From contig CAJQUW010005702.1 in assembly GCA_907163375.1 (NCBI GenBank), forward strand, positions 62,001-126,000: a stretch of 64,000 nt of DNA, written 5' to 3'. The DNA comes from Prostheceraeus crozeri. Lineage: Eukaryota > Platyhelminthes > Polycladida > Euryleptidae. This document shows positions 1 through 14,663 of this stretch, piece after piece. Each line of letters starts with the position of its first letter. Positions within the stretch are counted from its first letter, which is position 1. Position numbers and translations under genes: made by a program. The notes under the pieces were generated by a model, which had not been told where the DNA came from, did no database searches, and saw nothing but the letters and a program-made list of their open reading frames with translations.

Positions 1-3000
1 TATGTTAAGAATAAAGTTTTATCTGTTTGTATGTTAGAAATAGAATGAAATTTCACCAGTTGGCAGGTTAAGAATAAAGTTTTATCTGTTTCTATGATAG
101 AAATAAAACAAAGTTTCTACCGTTTACAAGTTAAAAATAAAGTTTCAATAGTTTACAAGTTAAGAATAAAGTTTCAATAGTGTGCATGTTCAGAATAAAG
201 TTCTATTTGTTTATATGTTAGAAATTGAATGAAGTTTCACCAGTTTACAGGTTACGAATAAAGTTCTATCTGTTTAAGTTTACAAGTTAAGAATAAAGTT
301 CTATCTGTTTATATGTTAGAAATAAAATGAAGGTTTACCAGTTTACAAGTTAAGAATAAAGTTCTATCTGTTTGTATGTTAGAAATAAAACAAAGTTTCA
401 ATAGTGCATATGTTAAGAATAAAGTTTTATCTGTTTGTATGTTAGTAATAGAATGAAGATTCACCAGTTGGGAAGTTAAGAATAAAGTTTTATCTGTTTC
501 TATTATAGAAATAAAACAAATTTCAACCGTTTACAAGTTAAAAATAAAGTTTCAATAGTTTACAAGTTAAGAATAAAGTTTCAATGGTGTGTTTGTTAAG
601 AATAAAGTTCTATCTGTTTATATGTTAGAATTAGAATGAAGTTTCACCAGTTTACAAGTTAAGAATAAAGTTCTATCTGTTTGCATATTAGAAATAAACT
701 TCTATCTGTTTTATATGTTAGAAATAGAATGAAGTTTCACCAGTTGGCAAGTTAAGAATAAAGTTGTATCTGTTTGTATGTTAGAAATAAACTTCTATCT
801 GTTTATATGTTAGAAATAGAATGAAGTTTGACCAGTTTACAAGTTAAGAATAAAGTTCTATCTGTTTATATGTTAGAAATAAAATGAAGTTTTACCAGTT
901 TACAAGTTACGAATAAAGTTCTATCTGTTTAAGTTAACAAGTTAAAAATAAAGTTTCAATGGTATGCAAGTTAAAACTAATGTTTCAATAGTGCATATGT
1001 TAAGAATAAAGTTTTATCTGTTTGTATGTTAGAAATAGAATAAAGTTTCACCAGTTGGCAAGTTAAGAATAAAGTTTTATCTGTTTCTATGATAGAAATA
1101 AAACAAAGTTTCAACCGTTTACAAGTTAAAAATAAAGTTTCAATAGTTTACAAGTTAAGAATAAAGTTTCAATATTGTGTATGTTAAGAATAAAGTTTTA
1201 TCTGTTTATATGTTAGAAATAGAATGAAGTTTCACCAGTTTACAAGTTAAGAATAAAGTTCTATCTGTTTCTATGTTAGAAATAAACTTCTATCTGTTTT
1301 ATATGTTAGAAATAGAATGAAGTTTCACCAGTTGGCAAGTTAAGAATAAAGTTCTATCTGTTTGTATGTTAGAAATAAACTTCTATCTGTTTATATGTTA
1401 GAAATAAAATGAAGGTTCACCAGTTTACAAGTTAAGAATAAAGTTCTATCTGTTTATATGTTAGAAATAAAATGAAGTTTCACCAGTTTACAAGTTACGA
1501 ATAAAGTTCTATCTGTTTAAGTTAACAAGTTAAAAGTAAAGTTTCAATTGTTTGGAAGTTAAAACTAATGTTTCAATAGTGCATATGTTAAGAATAAAGT
1601 TTTATCTATTTGTATGTTAGAAATAGAATGAAGTTTCAGCAGTTGGCAAGTTAAGAATGAAGTTCTATCTGTTTCTATGATAGAAATAAAACAAAGTTTC
1701 AACCGTTTACAAGTTAAAAATAAAGTTTCAATAGTTTACAAGTTAAGAATAAAGTTTCAATATTGTGTATGTTAAGAATAAAGTTTTATCTCTTTATATG
1801 TTAGAAATAGAATAAAGTTTCACCAGTTTACAAGTTAAGAATAAATTTCTATGTGTTTATATGTTAGAAATAAAATGAAGTTTCATCAGTTTACAAGTTA
1901 AGAATAAAGTTTCAATAGTTTACAAGTTAAGAATAAAGTTTCAATAGTGTGCACGTTCAGAATAAAGTTCTATTTGTTGATATGTTAGAAATAAAATGAA
2001 GGTTCACCAGTTTACAAGTTTAGAATAAAGTTCTATCTGTTTGTATGTTAGAAATAAAACATAGTTTCAACCGTTAACAAGTTAAAAATAAAGTTTCTAT
2101 AGTTTGCAAGTTAAAACTAATGTTTCAATAGTGCATATGTTGAGAATAAAGTCTCTTCTCTTTCAATAGTGCATATGTTAAGAATAAAGTTTTATCTGCT
2201 TGTATGTTAGAAATAGAATGAAATTTCACCAGTTGGCAGGTTAAGAATAAAGTTTTATCTGTTTCTATGATAGAAATAAAACAAAGTTTCTACCGTTTAC
2301 AAGCTAAAAATAAAGTTTCAATAGTTTACAAGTTAAGAATAAAGTTTCAATAGTGTGCATGTTCAGAATAAAGTTCTATTTGTTTATATGTTAGAAATAG
2401 AATGAAGTTTCACCAGTTAACAAGTTACGAATAAAGTTCTATCTGCTTAAGTTTACAAGTTAAGAATAAAGTTCTATCTGTTCATATGTTGGAAATAAAA
2501 TGAAGGTTCACCAGTTTACAAGTTAAGAATAAAGTTCTATCTGTTTGTATGTTAGAAATAGAATGAAGATTCACCAGTTGGGAAGTTAAGAATAAAGTTC
2601 TATCTGTTTATATGTTAGAATTAGAATGAAGTTTCACCAGTTTACAAGTTAAGAATAAAGTTCTATCTGTTTGTATGTTAGAAATAAACTTCTATCTGTT
2701 TTATATGTTAGAAATAGAATGAAGTTTCACCAGTTGGCAAGTTAAGAATAAAGTTCTATCTGTTTGTTTGTTAGAAATAAACTTCTATCTGTTTATATGT
2801 TAGAAATAGAATGAAGTTTGACCAGTTTACAAGTTAAGAATAAAGTTCTATCTGTTTATATGTTAGAAATAAAATGAAGTTTCACCAGTTTACAAGTTAC
2901 GAATAAAGTTCTATCTGTTTAAGTTAACAAATTAAAAATAAAGTTTCAATAGTATGCAAGTTAAAACTAATGTTTCAATAGTGCATATGTTAAGAATAAA

Positions 3001-6000
3001 GTTTTATCTGTTTGTATGTTAGAAAAAGAATGAAGTTTCACCAGTTGGCAAGTTAAGAATGAAGTTTTATCTTTTTCTATGATAGAAATAAAACAAATTT
3101 TCAACCGTTTACAAGTTAAAAATAAAGTTTAAATAGTTTACAAGTAAAGAATAAAGTTTCAATATTGTGTATGTTAAGAATAAAGTTTTATCTGTTTATA
3201 TGTTAGAAATAGAATGAAGTTTCACCCGTTAACAAGTTAAAAATAAAGTTCTATCTGTTTATATGTTAGAAATAAAATGAAGTTTCATCAGTTTACAAGT
3301 AAAGAATAAAGTTTCAATAGTTTACCAGTTAAAAATAAAGTTTCAATAGTGTAGATGTTGAGAATAAATTTCTATTTGTTTATATGTTAGAAATAGAATG
3401 AAGTTTCACCAGTTTACAAGTTACGAATAAAGTTCTATCTGTTTAAGTTTACAAGTTAAGAATAAAGTTCTATCTGTTTATATGTTATAAATAAAATGAA
3501 GTTTCATCAGTTTACAAGTTAAGAATAAAGTTCTATCTGTTTGTATGTTAGAAATAGAATGAAGTTTCACCAGTTGGCAAGTTAAGAATGAAGTTTTATC
3601 TGTTTCTATCATAGAAATAAAACAAAGTTTCAACCGTTTACAAGTTAAAAATAAAGTTTCAATAGTTTACAAGTTAAGAATAAAGTTTCAATATTGTGTA
3701 TGTTAAGAATAAAGTTTTATCTGTTTATATGTTAGAAATAGAATGAAGTTTCACCAGTTTACAAGTTAAGAATAGAGTTCTATCTGTTTATATGTTAGAA
3801 ATAAAATGAAGTTTCATCAGTTTACAAGTTAAGAATAAAGTTTCAATAGTTTACAAGTTAAGAATAAAGTTTCAATAGTGTGCAGGTTCAGAATAAATTT
3901 CTATTTGTTTATATGTTAGAAATAGAATGAAATTTCACCAGTTTACAAGTTACGAATAAAGTTCTATCTGTTTAAGTTTACAAGTTAAGAATAAAGTTCT
4001 ATCTGTTTATATGTTAGAAATAAAATGAAGTTTAATCAGTTTACAACTTAAGAATAAAGATTTATCTATTTGTATGTTAGAAATAAAACAAAGTTTCAAC
4101 CGTTAACAAGTTAAAAATAAAGTTTCAATAGTTTGCAAATTAAAACTAATGTTTCAATAGTGGGCATGTTAAGAATAAAGTTTTATCTGTTTCTATGATA
4201 GAAATAGAACAAAGTTTTAACCGTTTACAAGTTAAAAATAAAGTTTCAATAGTTTACAAGTTAAGAATAAAGTTTCAATAGTGTGCACGTTCAGAATAAA
4301 GTTCTATTTGTTTATATGTTAGAAATAGAATGAAGTTTCACCAGTTTACAAGTTAAGAATAAAGTTCTATCTGTTTATTAGTTAGAAATAAAATGAAGGT
4401 TCACAAGTTTACAAGTTAAGAATAAAGTTCTATCTGTTTGTATGTTTGAAATAGAATGAAATTTCACCAGTTGGCAGGTTAAGAATAAAGTTTTATCTGT
4501 TTCTATGATAGAAATAAAACAAAGTTTCTACCGTTTACAAGTTAAAAATAAAGTTTCAATAGTTTACAAGTTAAGAATAAAGTTTCAATAGTGTGCATGT
4601 TCAGAATAAAGTTCTATTTGTTTATATGTTAGAAATAGAATGAAGTTTCACCAGTTTACAAGTTACGAATAAGGTTCTATCTGTTTAAGTTTACAAGTTA
4701 AGAATAAAGTTCTATCTGTTTATTAGTTAGAAATAAAATGAAGGTTCACAAGTTTACAAGTTAAGAATAAAGTTCTATCTGTTTGTATGTTAGAAATAAA
4801 ACAAAGTTTCAACCGTTAACAAGTTAAAAATAAAGTTTCAATAGTTTGCAAGTTAAAACTAATGTTTCAATAGTGCATATGTTAAGAATAAATTCTTATC
4901 TCTTTCAATAGTGCATATGTTAAGAATAAAGATTTATCTGTTTGTATGTTAGAAATAGAATGAAATTTCACCAGTTGGCAGGTTAAGAATAAAGTTTTAT
5001 CTGTTTCTATGATAGAAATAGAACAACGTTTCTACCCTTTACAAGTTAAAGAATAAAGTTTCAATAGTTTACCAGTTAAGAATAAAGTTTCAATAGTGTG
5101 CATGTTCAGAATAAAGTTCTATTTGTTTATATGTTAGAAATAGAATGAAGTTTCACCAGTTTACAAGTCACGAATTAAGTTCTATCTGTTTAAGTTTACA
5201 AGTTAAGTATAAAGTTCTATCTGTTTAAAGGTTAGAAATAAAATGAAGGTTCACAAGTTTACAAGTTAAGAATAAAGTTCTATCTGTTTGTATGTTAGAA
5301 ATAAAACAAAATTTCATCCGTTAACAAGTTAAAAATAAAGTTTCAATAGTTTTCAAGTTAAAACTAATGTTTCAATAGTGCATATGTTAAGAATAAAGTT
5401 TTATCTGTTTGTATGTTAGAAATAGAATGAAGTTTCACCAGTTTACAAGTTACGAATAAAGTTCTATCTGTTTAAGTTTACAAGTTAAGAATAAAGTTCT
5501 ATCTGTTTATATATTAGAAATAAAATGAAGGTTCACAAGTTTACAAGTTAAGAATGAAGTTCTATCTGTTTGTATGTTAGAAATAAAACAAAGTTTCAAC
5601 CGTAAAAAAGTTAAAAATAAAGTTTCAATAGTTTGCAAGTTAAAACTAATGTTTCAATAGTGCATATGTTAAGAATAAAGTCTTATCTCTTTCAATGGTG
5701 CATATGTTAAGAATAAAGTTTTATCTGTTTGTATGTTAGAAATAGAATGAAATTTCACCAGTTGGAAGGTTAAGAATAAAGTTTTATCTGTTTCTATGAT
5801 AGAAATAAAACAAAGTTTCTTCCGTTTACAAGTTAAAAATAAAGTTTCAATAGTTTACAAGTTAAGAATAAAGTTTCAATAGTGTGCATGTTCAGAATAA
5901 AGTTCTATTTGTTTATATGTTAGAAATAGAATGAAGTTTCACCAGTTTACAAGTTACCAATAAAGTTCTATCTGTTTAAGTTTACAAGTTAAGAATAAAG

Positions 6001-7857
6001 TTCTATCTGTTTATATCTTAGAAATAAAATGAAGGTTCACATGTTTACAAGTTAAGAATAAAGTTCTATCTGTTTGTATGTTAGAAATAAAATGAAATTT
6101 CACCTGTTGGCAGGTTAAGAATAAAGTTTTTTCTGTTTGTATGTTAGAAATAGAATGAAATTTCACCTGTTGGCAGGTTAAGAATAAAGTTTTTTCTGTT
6201 TCTATGATAGAAATAAAACAAAGTTTCTACCGTTTACAAGTTAAAAATAAAGTTTCAATAGTTTACAAGTTAAGAATGAAGTTTCAATAGTGTGCATGTT
6301 CAGAATAAAGTTCTATTTGTTTATATGTTAGAAATAAAATGAAGGTTCACCAGTTTACAAGTTAAGAATAAAGTTCTATCTGTTTGTATGTTGGAAATAA
6401 AACAAAGTTTAAACCGTTAACACGTTAAAAATAAAGTTTCAATAGTTTGCAAGTCAAAACTAATGTTTCAATAGTGCATATGTTAAGAATAAAGTTTTAT
6501 CTGTTTGCATGTTAGAAATAGAATGAAGATTCACCAGTTGGCAAGTTAAGAATAAAGTTTTATCTGTTTCTATGATAGAAATAAAACAAAGTTTCAACCG
6601 ATTACAAGTTAAAAATAAAGTTTCAATAGTTTACAAGTTAAGAATAAAGTTTCAATAGTGTGCACGTTCAGAATAAAGTTCTATTTGTTTATATGTTAAA
6701 AATAGAATGAAGTTTCACCAGTTTACAAGTTACGAATAAAGTTCTATCTGTTTAAGTTTACAAGTTAAGAAGAAAGTTCTATCTGTTTATATGTTAGAAA
6801 TAAAATGAAGGTTCACCAGTTTACAAGTTACGAATAAAGTTCTATCTGTTTAAGTTAACAAGTTAAGAATAAAGTTTCAATAGTTTGCAAGTTACAACTA
6901 CTGTTTCAATAGTGCATATGTTAAGAATAAAGTCTTATCTCTTTCAATAGTGCATATGTTAAGAATAAAGTTTTATCTGTTTGTATGTTAGAAATAGAAC
7001 GAAATTTCACCAGTTTACAATTTAAGAATAAAGTTCTATCTGTTTATATTTTAGAAATAAAATGAAGTTTCATCAGTTTACAAGTAAAAAATAAAGTTTC
7101 AATAGTTTATAGGTCAAGAATAAAGTTTCAATAGTGTGCATGTTCAGAATAAATTTCTATTTGTTTATATGTTAGAAATAGAATGAAGTTTCACCAGTTT
7201 ACAAGTTACGATTTAAGTTCTATCTGTTTAAGTTTACAAGGTAAGAATAAAGTTCTATCTGTTTATATGTTAGAAATAAAATGAAGTTTCATCAGTTTAC
7301 AACTTAAGAATAAAGTTCTATCTGTTTGTATGTTAGAAATAAAACAAAGTTTCAACCGTTAACAAGTTAAAAATAAAGTTTCAATTGTTTGCAAATTAAA
7401 ACTAATGTTTCAATAGTTGGCAAGTTAAGAATAAAGTTTTACCTGTTTCTATGATAGAAATAGAACAACGTTTCTACCCTTTACAAGTTAAAAATAAAGT
7501 TTCAATAGTTTACAAGTTAAGAATAAAGTTTCAATAGTGTGCACGTTCAGAATGAAGTTCTATTTGTTTATATGTTAGAAATAGAATGAAGTTTCACCAG
7601 TTTACAAGTTACGAATAAAGTTCTATCTGTTTAAGTTTACAAGTTAAGAATAAAGTTCTATCTGTTTATAAGTTAGAAATAAAATGAAGGTTCACAAGTT
7701 TACAAGTTAAGAATAAAGTTCTATCTGTATGTATGTTAGAAATAAAACAAAGTTTCAACCGTTAACAAGTTAAAAATAAAGTTTCAATAGTTTGCAAGTT
7801 AAAACTAATGTTTCAAGAGTGCATATGTTAAGAATAAAGTCTTATCTCTTTCAATAG

Positions 7858-10042
7858 TGCATATGTTAAGAATGAAGTTTTATCTGTTTGTATGTTAGAA
7901 ATAGAATGAAATTTCACCAGTTGGCAGGTTGAGAATAAAGTTTTATCTGTTTCTATGATAGAAATAAAACAAAGTTTCTACCGTTTACAAGTTAAAAATA
8001 AAGTTTCAATAGTTTACAAGTTAAGAATAAAGTTTCAATAGTGTGCATGTTCAGAATAAAGTTCTATTTGTTTATATTTTACAAAAAAGAATGACGTTTG
8101 ACCAGTTTACAAGTTAAGAATAAAGTTCTATCTGTTTATATGTTAGAAATAAAATGAACTTTCACCAGTTTACAAGTTACGAATAAAGTTCTATCTGTTT
8201 AAGTTAACAAGTTAAAAATAAAGTTTTAATAGTTTGCAAGTTAAAACTAATGTTTCAATAGTGCATATGTTAAGAATAAAGTTTTATCTTTTTGTATGTT
8301 AGAAATAGAATGAAGTTTCCCCAGTTGGCAAGTTAAGAATGAAGTTTTATCTGTTTCTATGATAGAAATAAAACAAAGTTTCAACCGTTTACAAGTTAAA
8401 AATAAAGTTTCAATAGTTTACAAGTTAAGAATAGAGTTTCAATATTGTGTATGTTAAGAATAAAGTTTTATCTGTTTATATGTTAGAAATAAAATGAAGT
8501 TTCACCAGTTTACAAGTCAAGAATAAAGTTTTATCTTTTTCTATGATAGAAATGAAACAAAGTTTTAACCGTTTACAAGTTAAAAATAAAGTTTCAATAG
8601 TTTACAAGTTAAGAATAAAGTTTCAATAGTGTGCATGTTCAGAATAAAGTTCTATTTGTTTATATGTTAGAAATAGAATGAAGTTTCACCAGTTTACAAG
8701 TTACCAATAAAGTTCTATCTGTTTAAGTTTACAAGTTAAGAATAAAGTTCTATCTGTTTATATGTTAGAAATAAAATGAAGGTTCACCAGTTTACAAGTT
8801 AAGAATAAAGTTCTATCTGTTTGTATGTTAGAAATAAAACAAAGTTTCAACCGTTAACAAGTTAAAAATAAAGTTTCAATAGTTTGCAAGTTAAAACTAA
8901 TGTTTCAATAGTGCATATGTTAAGAATAAAGTCTTATCTCTTTCAATAGTGCATATGTTAAGAATGAAGTTTTATCTGTTTGTATGTTAGAAATAGAATG
9001 AAATTTCACCAGTTGGCAGGTTGAGAATAAAGTTTTATCTGTTTCTATGATAGAAATAAAACAAAGTTTCTACCGTTTACAAGCTAAAAATAAAGTTTCA
9101 ATCGTTTACAAGTTAAGAATAAAGTTTCAATAGTGTGCATGTTCAGAATAAAGTTCTATTTGTTTATATGTTACAAAATAGAATGACGTTTGACCAGTTT
9201 ACAAGTTAAGAATAAAGTTCTATCTGTTTATATGTTAGAAATAAAATGAACTTTCACCAGTTTACAAGTTACGAATAAAGTTCTATCTGTTTAAGTTAAC
9301 AAGTTAAAAATAAAGTTTTAATAGTTTGCAAGTTAAAACTAATGTTTCAATAGTGCATATGTTAAGAATAAAGTTTTATCTTTTTGTATGTTAGAAATAG
9401 AATGAAGTTTCCCCAGTTGGCAAGTTAAGAATGAAGTTTTATCTGTTTCTATGATAGAAATAAAACAAAGTTTCAACCGTTTACAAGTTAAAAATAAAGT
9501 TTCAATAGTTTACAAGTTAAGAATAGAGTTTCAATATTGTGTATGTTAAGAATAAAATTTTATCTGTTTATATGTTAGAAAGAAAATGAAGTTTCACCAG
9601 TTTACAAGTCAAGAATAAAGTTTTATCTTTTTCTATGATAGAAATGAAACAAAGTTTTAACCGTTTACAAGGTAAAAGTAAAGTTTCAATAGTTTACAAG
9701 TTAAGAATAAAGTTTCAATAGTGTGCATGTTCAGAATAAAGTTCTATTTGTTTATATGTTAGAAATAGAATGAAGTTTCACCAGTTTACAAGTTACCAAT
9801 AAAGTTCTATCTGTTTAAGTTTACCAGTTAAGAATAAAGTTCTATCTGTTTATATGTTAGAAATAAAATGAAGGTTCACCAGTTTACAAGTTAAGAATAA
9901 AGTTCTATCTGTTTGTATGTTAGAAATAAAACAAAGTTTCAACCGTTAACAAGTTAAAAATAAAGTTTCAATAGTTTGCAAGTTAAAACTAATGTTTCAA
10001 TAGTGCATATGTTAAGAATAAAGTTTTATCTGTTTGTATGTT
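7858..10042 (+). repeat. Tandem duplication of a 1,092-bp satellite block
   Basis: Landmark strings recur 1,092 bp apart. The block beginning TGCATATGTTAAGAATGAAG near 7858 returns near 8951, and the variant GAAGTTTCCCCAGTTGG with its preceding TATCTTTTTGTATG recurs from 8281 to 9373. The copies match almost base for base over the parts compared by eye. This is a recent local duplication inside the left array. The same markers appear again at about 11671 and 13904 in the 2,233-bp series. Confidence 0.7.
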
Positions 10043-11250
10043 AGAAATAGAATGAAGATTCACCAGTTGGCAAGTATAGAATAAAGTTTTACCTGTTTCT
10101 ATGATAGATATAAAACAAATTTTCAACCGTTTACAAGTTAAAAATAAAGTTTCAATAGTTTACAAGTTAAGAACAAAGTTTCAATGGTGTGTTTGTTAAG
10201 AATGAAGTTCTATCTGTTTATATGTTAGAAATAGAATGAAGTTTCACCAGTTTACAAGTTAAGAATAAAGTTCTATCTGTTTGTATGTTAGAAATAAACT
10301 TCTGTCTGTTTTATATGTTAGAAATAGAATGAAGTTTCACCAATTGGCAAGTTAAGAATAAAGTTCTATCCGTTTGTATGTTAGAAATAAACTTCTATCT
10401 GTTTATATGTTAGAAATAGAATGAAGTTTGACCAGTTTACAAATTAAGAATAAAGTTCTATCTGTTTATATGTTAGAAATAAAATGAAGTTTTACCAGTT
10501 TACAAGTTAAGAATAAAGTTCTATCTGTTTAAGTTAACAAGTTAAAAATAAAGTTTCAATAGTTTGCAAGTTAAAACTAATGTTTCAATAGTGCATATGT
10601 TAAGAATAAAGTTTTATCTTTTTGTATGTTAGAAATAGAATGAAGTTTCACCAGTTGGCAAGTTAAGAATGAAGTTTTATCTGTTAAAACAAAGTTTCAA
10701 CCGTTTACAAGTTAAAAATAAAGTTTCAATAGTTTACAAGTTAAGAATAAAGTTTCAATATTGTGTATGTTAAGAATAAAGTTTTATCTGTTTATATGTT
10801 AGAAATAGAATGAATTTTCACCAGTTTACAAGTTAAGAATAAAGTTCTATCTGTTTATATGTTAGAAATAAAATGAAGTTTTATCAGTTTACAAGTAAAG
10901 AATAAAGTTTCAATAGTTTACAAGTTAAGAATAAAGTTTCAATAGTGTGCATGTTCAGAATAAATTTCTATTTGTTTATATGTTAGAAATAGAATGAAGT
11001 TTCACCAGTTTACGAGTTACGAATAAAGTTCTATCTGTTTAAGTTTACAATTTAAGAATTAAGTTCTATCTGTTTATATGTTAGAAATAAAATGAAGTTT
11101 CATCAGTTTACAAGTTAAGAATAAAGTTCTATCTGTTTGTATGTTAGAAATAAAACAAAGTTTCAACCGTTAACAAGTTAAAAATAAACTTTCAATAGTT
11201 TGCAAATTAAAACTAATGTTTCAATAGTGGGCATGTTAAGAATGAAGTTT

Positions 11251-14200
11251 TATCTTTTTCTATGATAGAAATGAAACAAAGTTTTAACCGTTTACAAGTT
11301 AAAAATAAAGTTTCAATAGTTTACAAGTTAAGAATAAAGTTTCAATAGTGTGCATGTTCAGAATAAAGTTCTATTTGTTTATATGTTAGAAATAGAATGA
11401 AGTTTCACCAGTTTACAAGTTACCAATAAAGTTCTATCTGTTTAAGTTTACAAGTTAAGAATAAAGTTCTATCTGTTTATATGTTAGAAATAAAATGAAG
11501 GTTCACCAGTTTACAAGTTAAGAATAAAGTTCTATCTGTTTGTATGTTAGAAATAAAACAAAGTTTCAACCGTTAACAAGTTAAAAATAAAGTTTCAATA
11601 GTTTGCAAGTTAAAACTAATGTTTCAATAGTGCATATGTTAAGAATAAAGTCTTATCTCTTTCAATAGTGCATATGTTAAGAATGAAGTTTTATCTGTTT
11701 ATATGTTAGAAATAGAATGAAATTTCACCAGTTGGCAGGTTGAGAATAAAGTTTTATCTGTTTCTATGATAGAAATAAAACAAAGTTTCTACCGTTTACA
11801 AGCTAAAAATAAAGTTTCAATAGTTTACAAGTTAAGAATAAAGTTTCAATAGTGTGCATGTTCAGAATAAAGTTCTATTTGTTTATATGTTACAAAATAG
11901 AATGACGTTTGACCAGTTTACAAGTTAAGAATAAAGTTCTATCTGTTTATATGTTAGAAATAAAATGAAGGTTCACCAGTTTACAAGTTACGAATAAAGT
12001 TCTATCTGTTTAAGTTAACAAGTTAAAAATAAAGTTTTAATAGTTTGCAAGTTAAAACTAATGTTTCAATAGTGCATATGTTAAGAATAAAGTTTTATCT
12101 TTTTGTATGTTAGAAATAGAATGAAGTTTCCCCAGTTGGCAAGTTAAGAATGAAGTTTTATCTGTTTCTATGATAGAAATAAAACAAAGTTTCAACCGTT
12201 TACAAGTTAAAAATAAAGTTTCAATAGTTTACAAGTTAAGAATAGAGTTTCAATATTGTGTATGTTAAGAATAAAGTTTTATCTGTTTATATGTTAGAAA
12301 TAAAATGAAGTTTCACCAGTTTACAAGTCAAGAATAAAGTTTTATCTTTTTCTATGATAGAAATGAAACAAAGTTTTAACCGTTTACAAGTTAAAAATAA
12401 AGTTTCAATAGTTTACAAGTTAAGAATAAAGTTTCAATAGTTTGCAAGTTAAAACTAATGTTTCAATAGTGCATATGTTAAGAATAAAGTTTTATCTGTT
12501 TGTATGTTAGAAATAGAATGAAGATTCACCAGTTGGCAAGTATAGAATAAAGTTTTACCTGTTTCTATGATAGATATAAAACAAATTTTCAACCGTTTAC
12601 AAGTTAAAAATAAAGTTTCAATAGTTTACAAGTTAAGAACAAAGTTTCAATGGTGTGTTTGTTAAGAATGAAGTTCTATCTGTTTATATGTTAGAAATAG
12701 AATGAAGTTTCACCAGTTTACAAGTTAAGAATAAAGTTCTATCTGTTTGTATGTTAGAAATAAACTTCTGTCTGTTTTATATGTTAGAAATAGAATGAAG
12801 TTTCACCAATTGGCAAGTTAAGAATAAAGTTCTATCCGTTTGTATGTTAGAAATAAACTTCTATCTGTTTATATGTTAGAAATAGAATGAAGTTTGACCA
12901 GTTTACAAATTAAGAATAAAGTTCTATCTGTTTATATGTTAGAAATAAAATGAAGTTTTACCAGTTTACAAGTTAAGAATAAAGTTCTATCTGTTTAAGT
13001 TAACAAGTTAAAAATAAAGTTTCAATAGTTTGCAAGTTAAAACTAATGTTTCAATAGTGCATATGTTAAGAATAAAGTTTTATCTTTTTGTATGTTAGAA
13101 ATAGAATGAAGTTTCACCAGTTGGCAAGTTAAAAATAAAGTTTCAATAGTTTACAAGTTAAGAATAAAGTTTCAATATTGTGTATGTTAAGAATAAAGTT
13201 CTATTTGTTTATATGTTAGAAATAGAATGAAGTTTCACCAGTTTACAAGTTACCAATAAAGTTCTATCTGTTTAAGTTTACAAGTTAAGAATAAAGTTCT
13301 ATCTGTTTATATGTTAGAAATAAAATGAAGGTTCACCAGTTTACAAGTTAAGAATAAAGTTCTATCTGTTTGTATGTTAGAAATAAAACAAAGTTTCAAC
13401 CGTTAACAAGTTAAAAATAAAGTTTCAATAGTTTGCAAATTAAAACTAATGTTTCAATAGTGGGCATGTTAAGAATAAAGTTTTATCTTTTTCTATGATA
13501 GAAATGAAACAAAGTTTTAACCGTTTACAAGTTAAAAATAAAGTTTCAATAGTTTACAAGTTAAGAATAAAGTTTCAATAGTGTGCATGTTCAGAATAAA
13601 GTTCTATTTGTTTATATGTTAGAAATAGAATGAAGTTTCACCAGTTTACAAGTTACCAATAAAGTTCTATCTGTTTAAGTTTACAAGTTAAGAATAAAGT
13701 TCTATCTGTTTATATGTTAGAAATAAAATGAAGGTTCACCAGTTTACAAGTTAAGAATAAAGTTCTATCTGTTTGTATGTTAGAAATAAAACAAAGTTTC
13801 AACCGTTAACAAGTTAAAAATAAAGTTTCAATAGTTTGCAAGTTAAAACTAATGTTTCAATAGTGCATATGTTAAGAATAAAGTCTTATCTCTTTCAATA
13901 GTGCATATGTTAAGAATGAAGTTTTATCTGTTTATATGTTAGAAATAGAATGAAATTTCACCAGTTGGCAGGTTGAGAATAAAGTTTTATCTGTTTCTAT
14001 GATAGAAATAAAACAAAGTTTCTACCGTTTACAAGCTAAAAATAAAGTTTCAATAGTTTACAAGTTAAGAATAAAGTTTCAATAGTGTGCATGTTCAGAA
14101 TAAAGTTCTATTTGTTTATATGTTACAAAATAGAATGACGTTTGACCAGTTTACAAGTTAAGAATAAAGTTCTATCTGTTTATATGTTAGAAATAAAATG

Positions 14201-14663
14201 AACTTTCACCAGTTTACAAGTTACGAATAAAGTTCTATCTGTTTAAGTTAACAAGTTAAAAATAAAGTTTTAATAGTTTGCAAGTTAAAACTAATGTTTC
14301 AATAGTGCATATGTTAAGAATAAAGTTTTATCTTTTTGTATGTTAGAAATAGAATGAAGTTTCCCCAGTTGGCAAGTTAAGAATGAAGTTTTATCTGTTT
14401 CTATGATAGAAATAAAACAAAGTTTCAACCGTTTACAAGTTAAAAATAAAGTTTCAATAGTTTACAAGTTAAGAATAGAGTTTCAATATTGTGTATGTTA
14501 AGAATAAAGTTTTATCTGTTTATATGTTAGAAATAGAATGAAATTTCACCAGTTTACAAGTCAAGAATAAAGTTTTATCTTTTTCTATGATAGAAATGAA
14601 ACAAAGTTTTAACCGTTTACAAGTTAAAAATAAAGTTTCAATAGTTTACAAGTTAACAATAAA
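11251..14663 (+). repeat. Higher-order repeat, 2,233-bp period (left arm)
   Basis: Three independent landmarks give the same displacement: the variant TATCTTTTTCTATGATAG at 11251 and 13484, a TATCTTTTTGTATG variant at 12092 and 14325, and the AAGTCAAGAATAAAG-linked variant at 12343 and 14576. The two blocks read as near-identical. Beyond about 12430 and 14663 the displacement shifts to about 2,486 bp, so the next copy differs by an extra segment of about 250 bp. This pattern fits unequal crossing-over. Confidence 0.75.

Noticed and set aside
1-1000. Telomeric repeat
   Set aside because: The monomer is about 30 bp, A/T-rich with no G-rich strand, and unlike any telomere unit I know.
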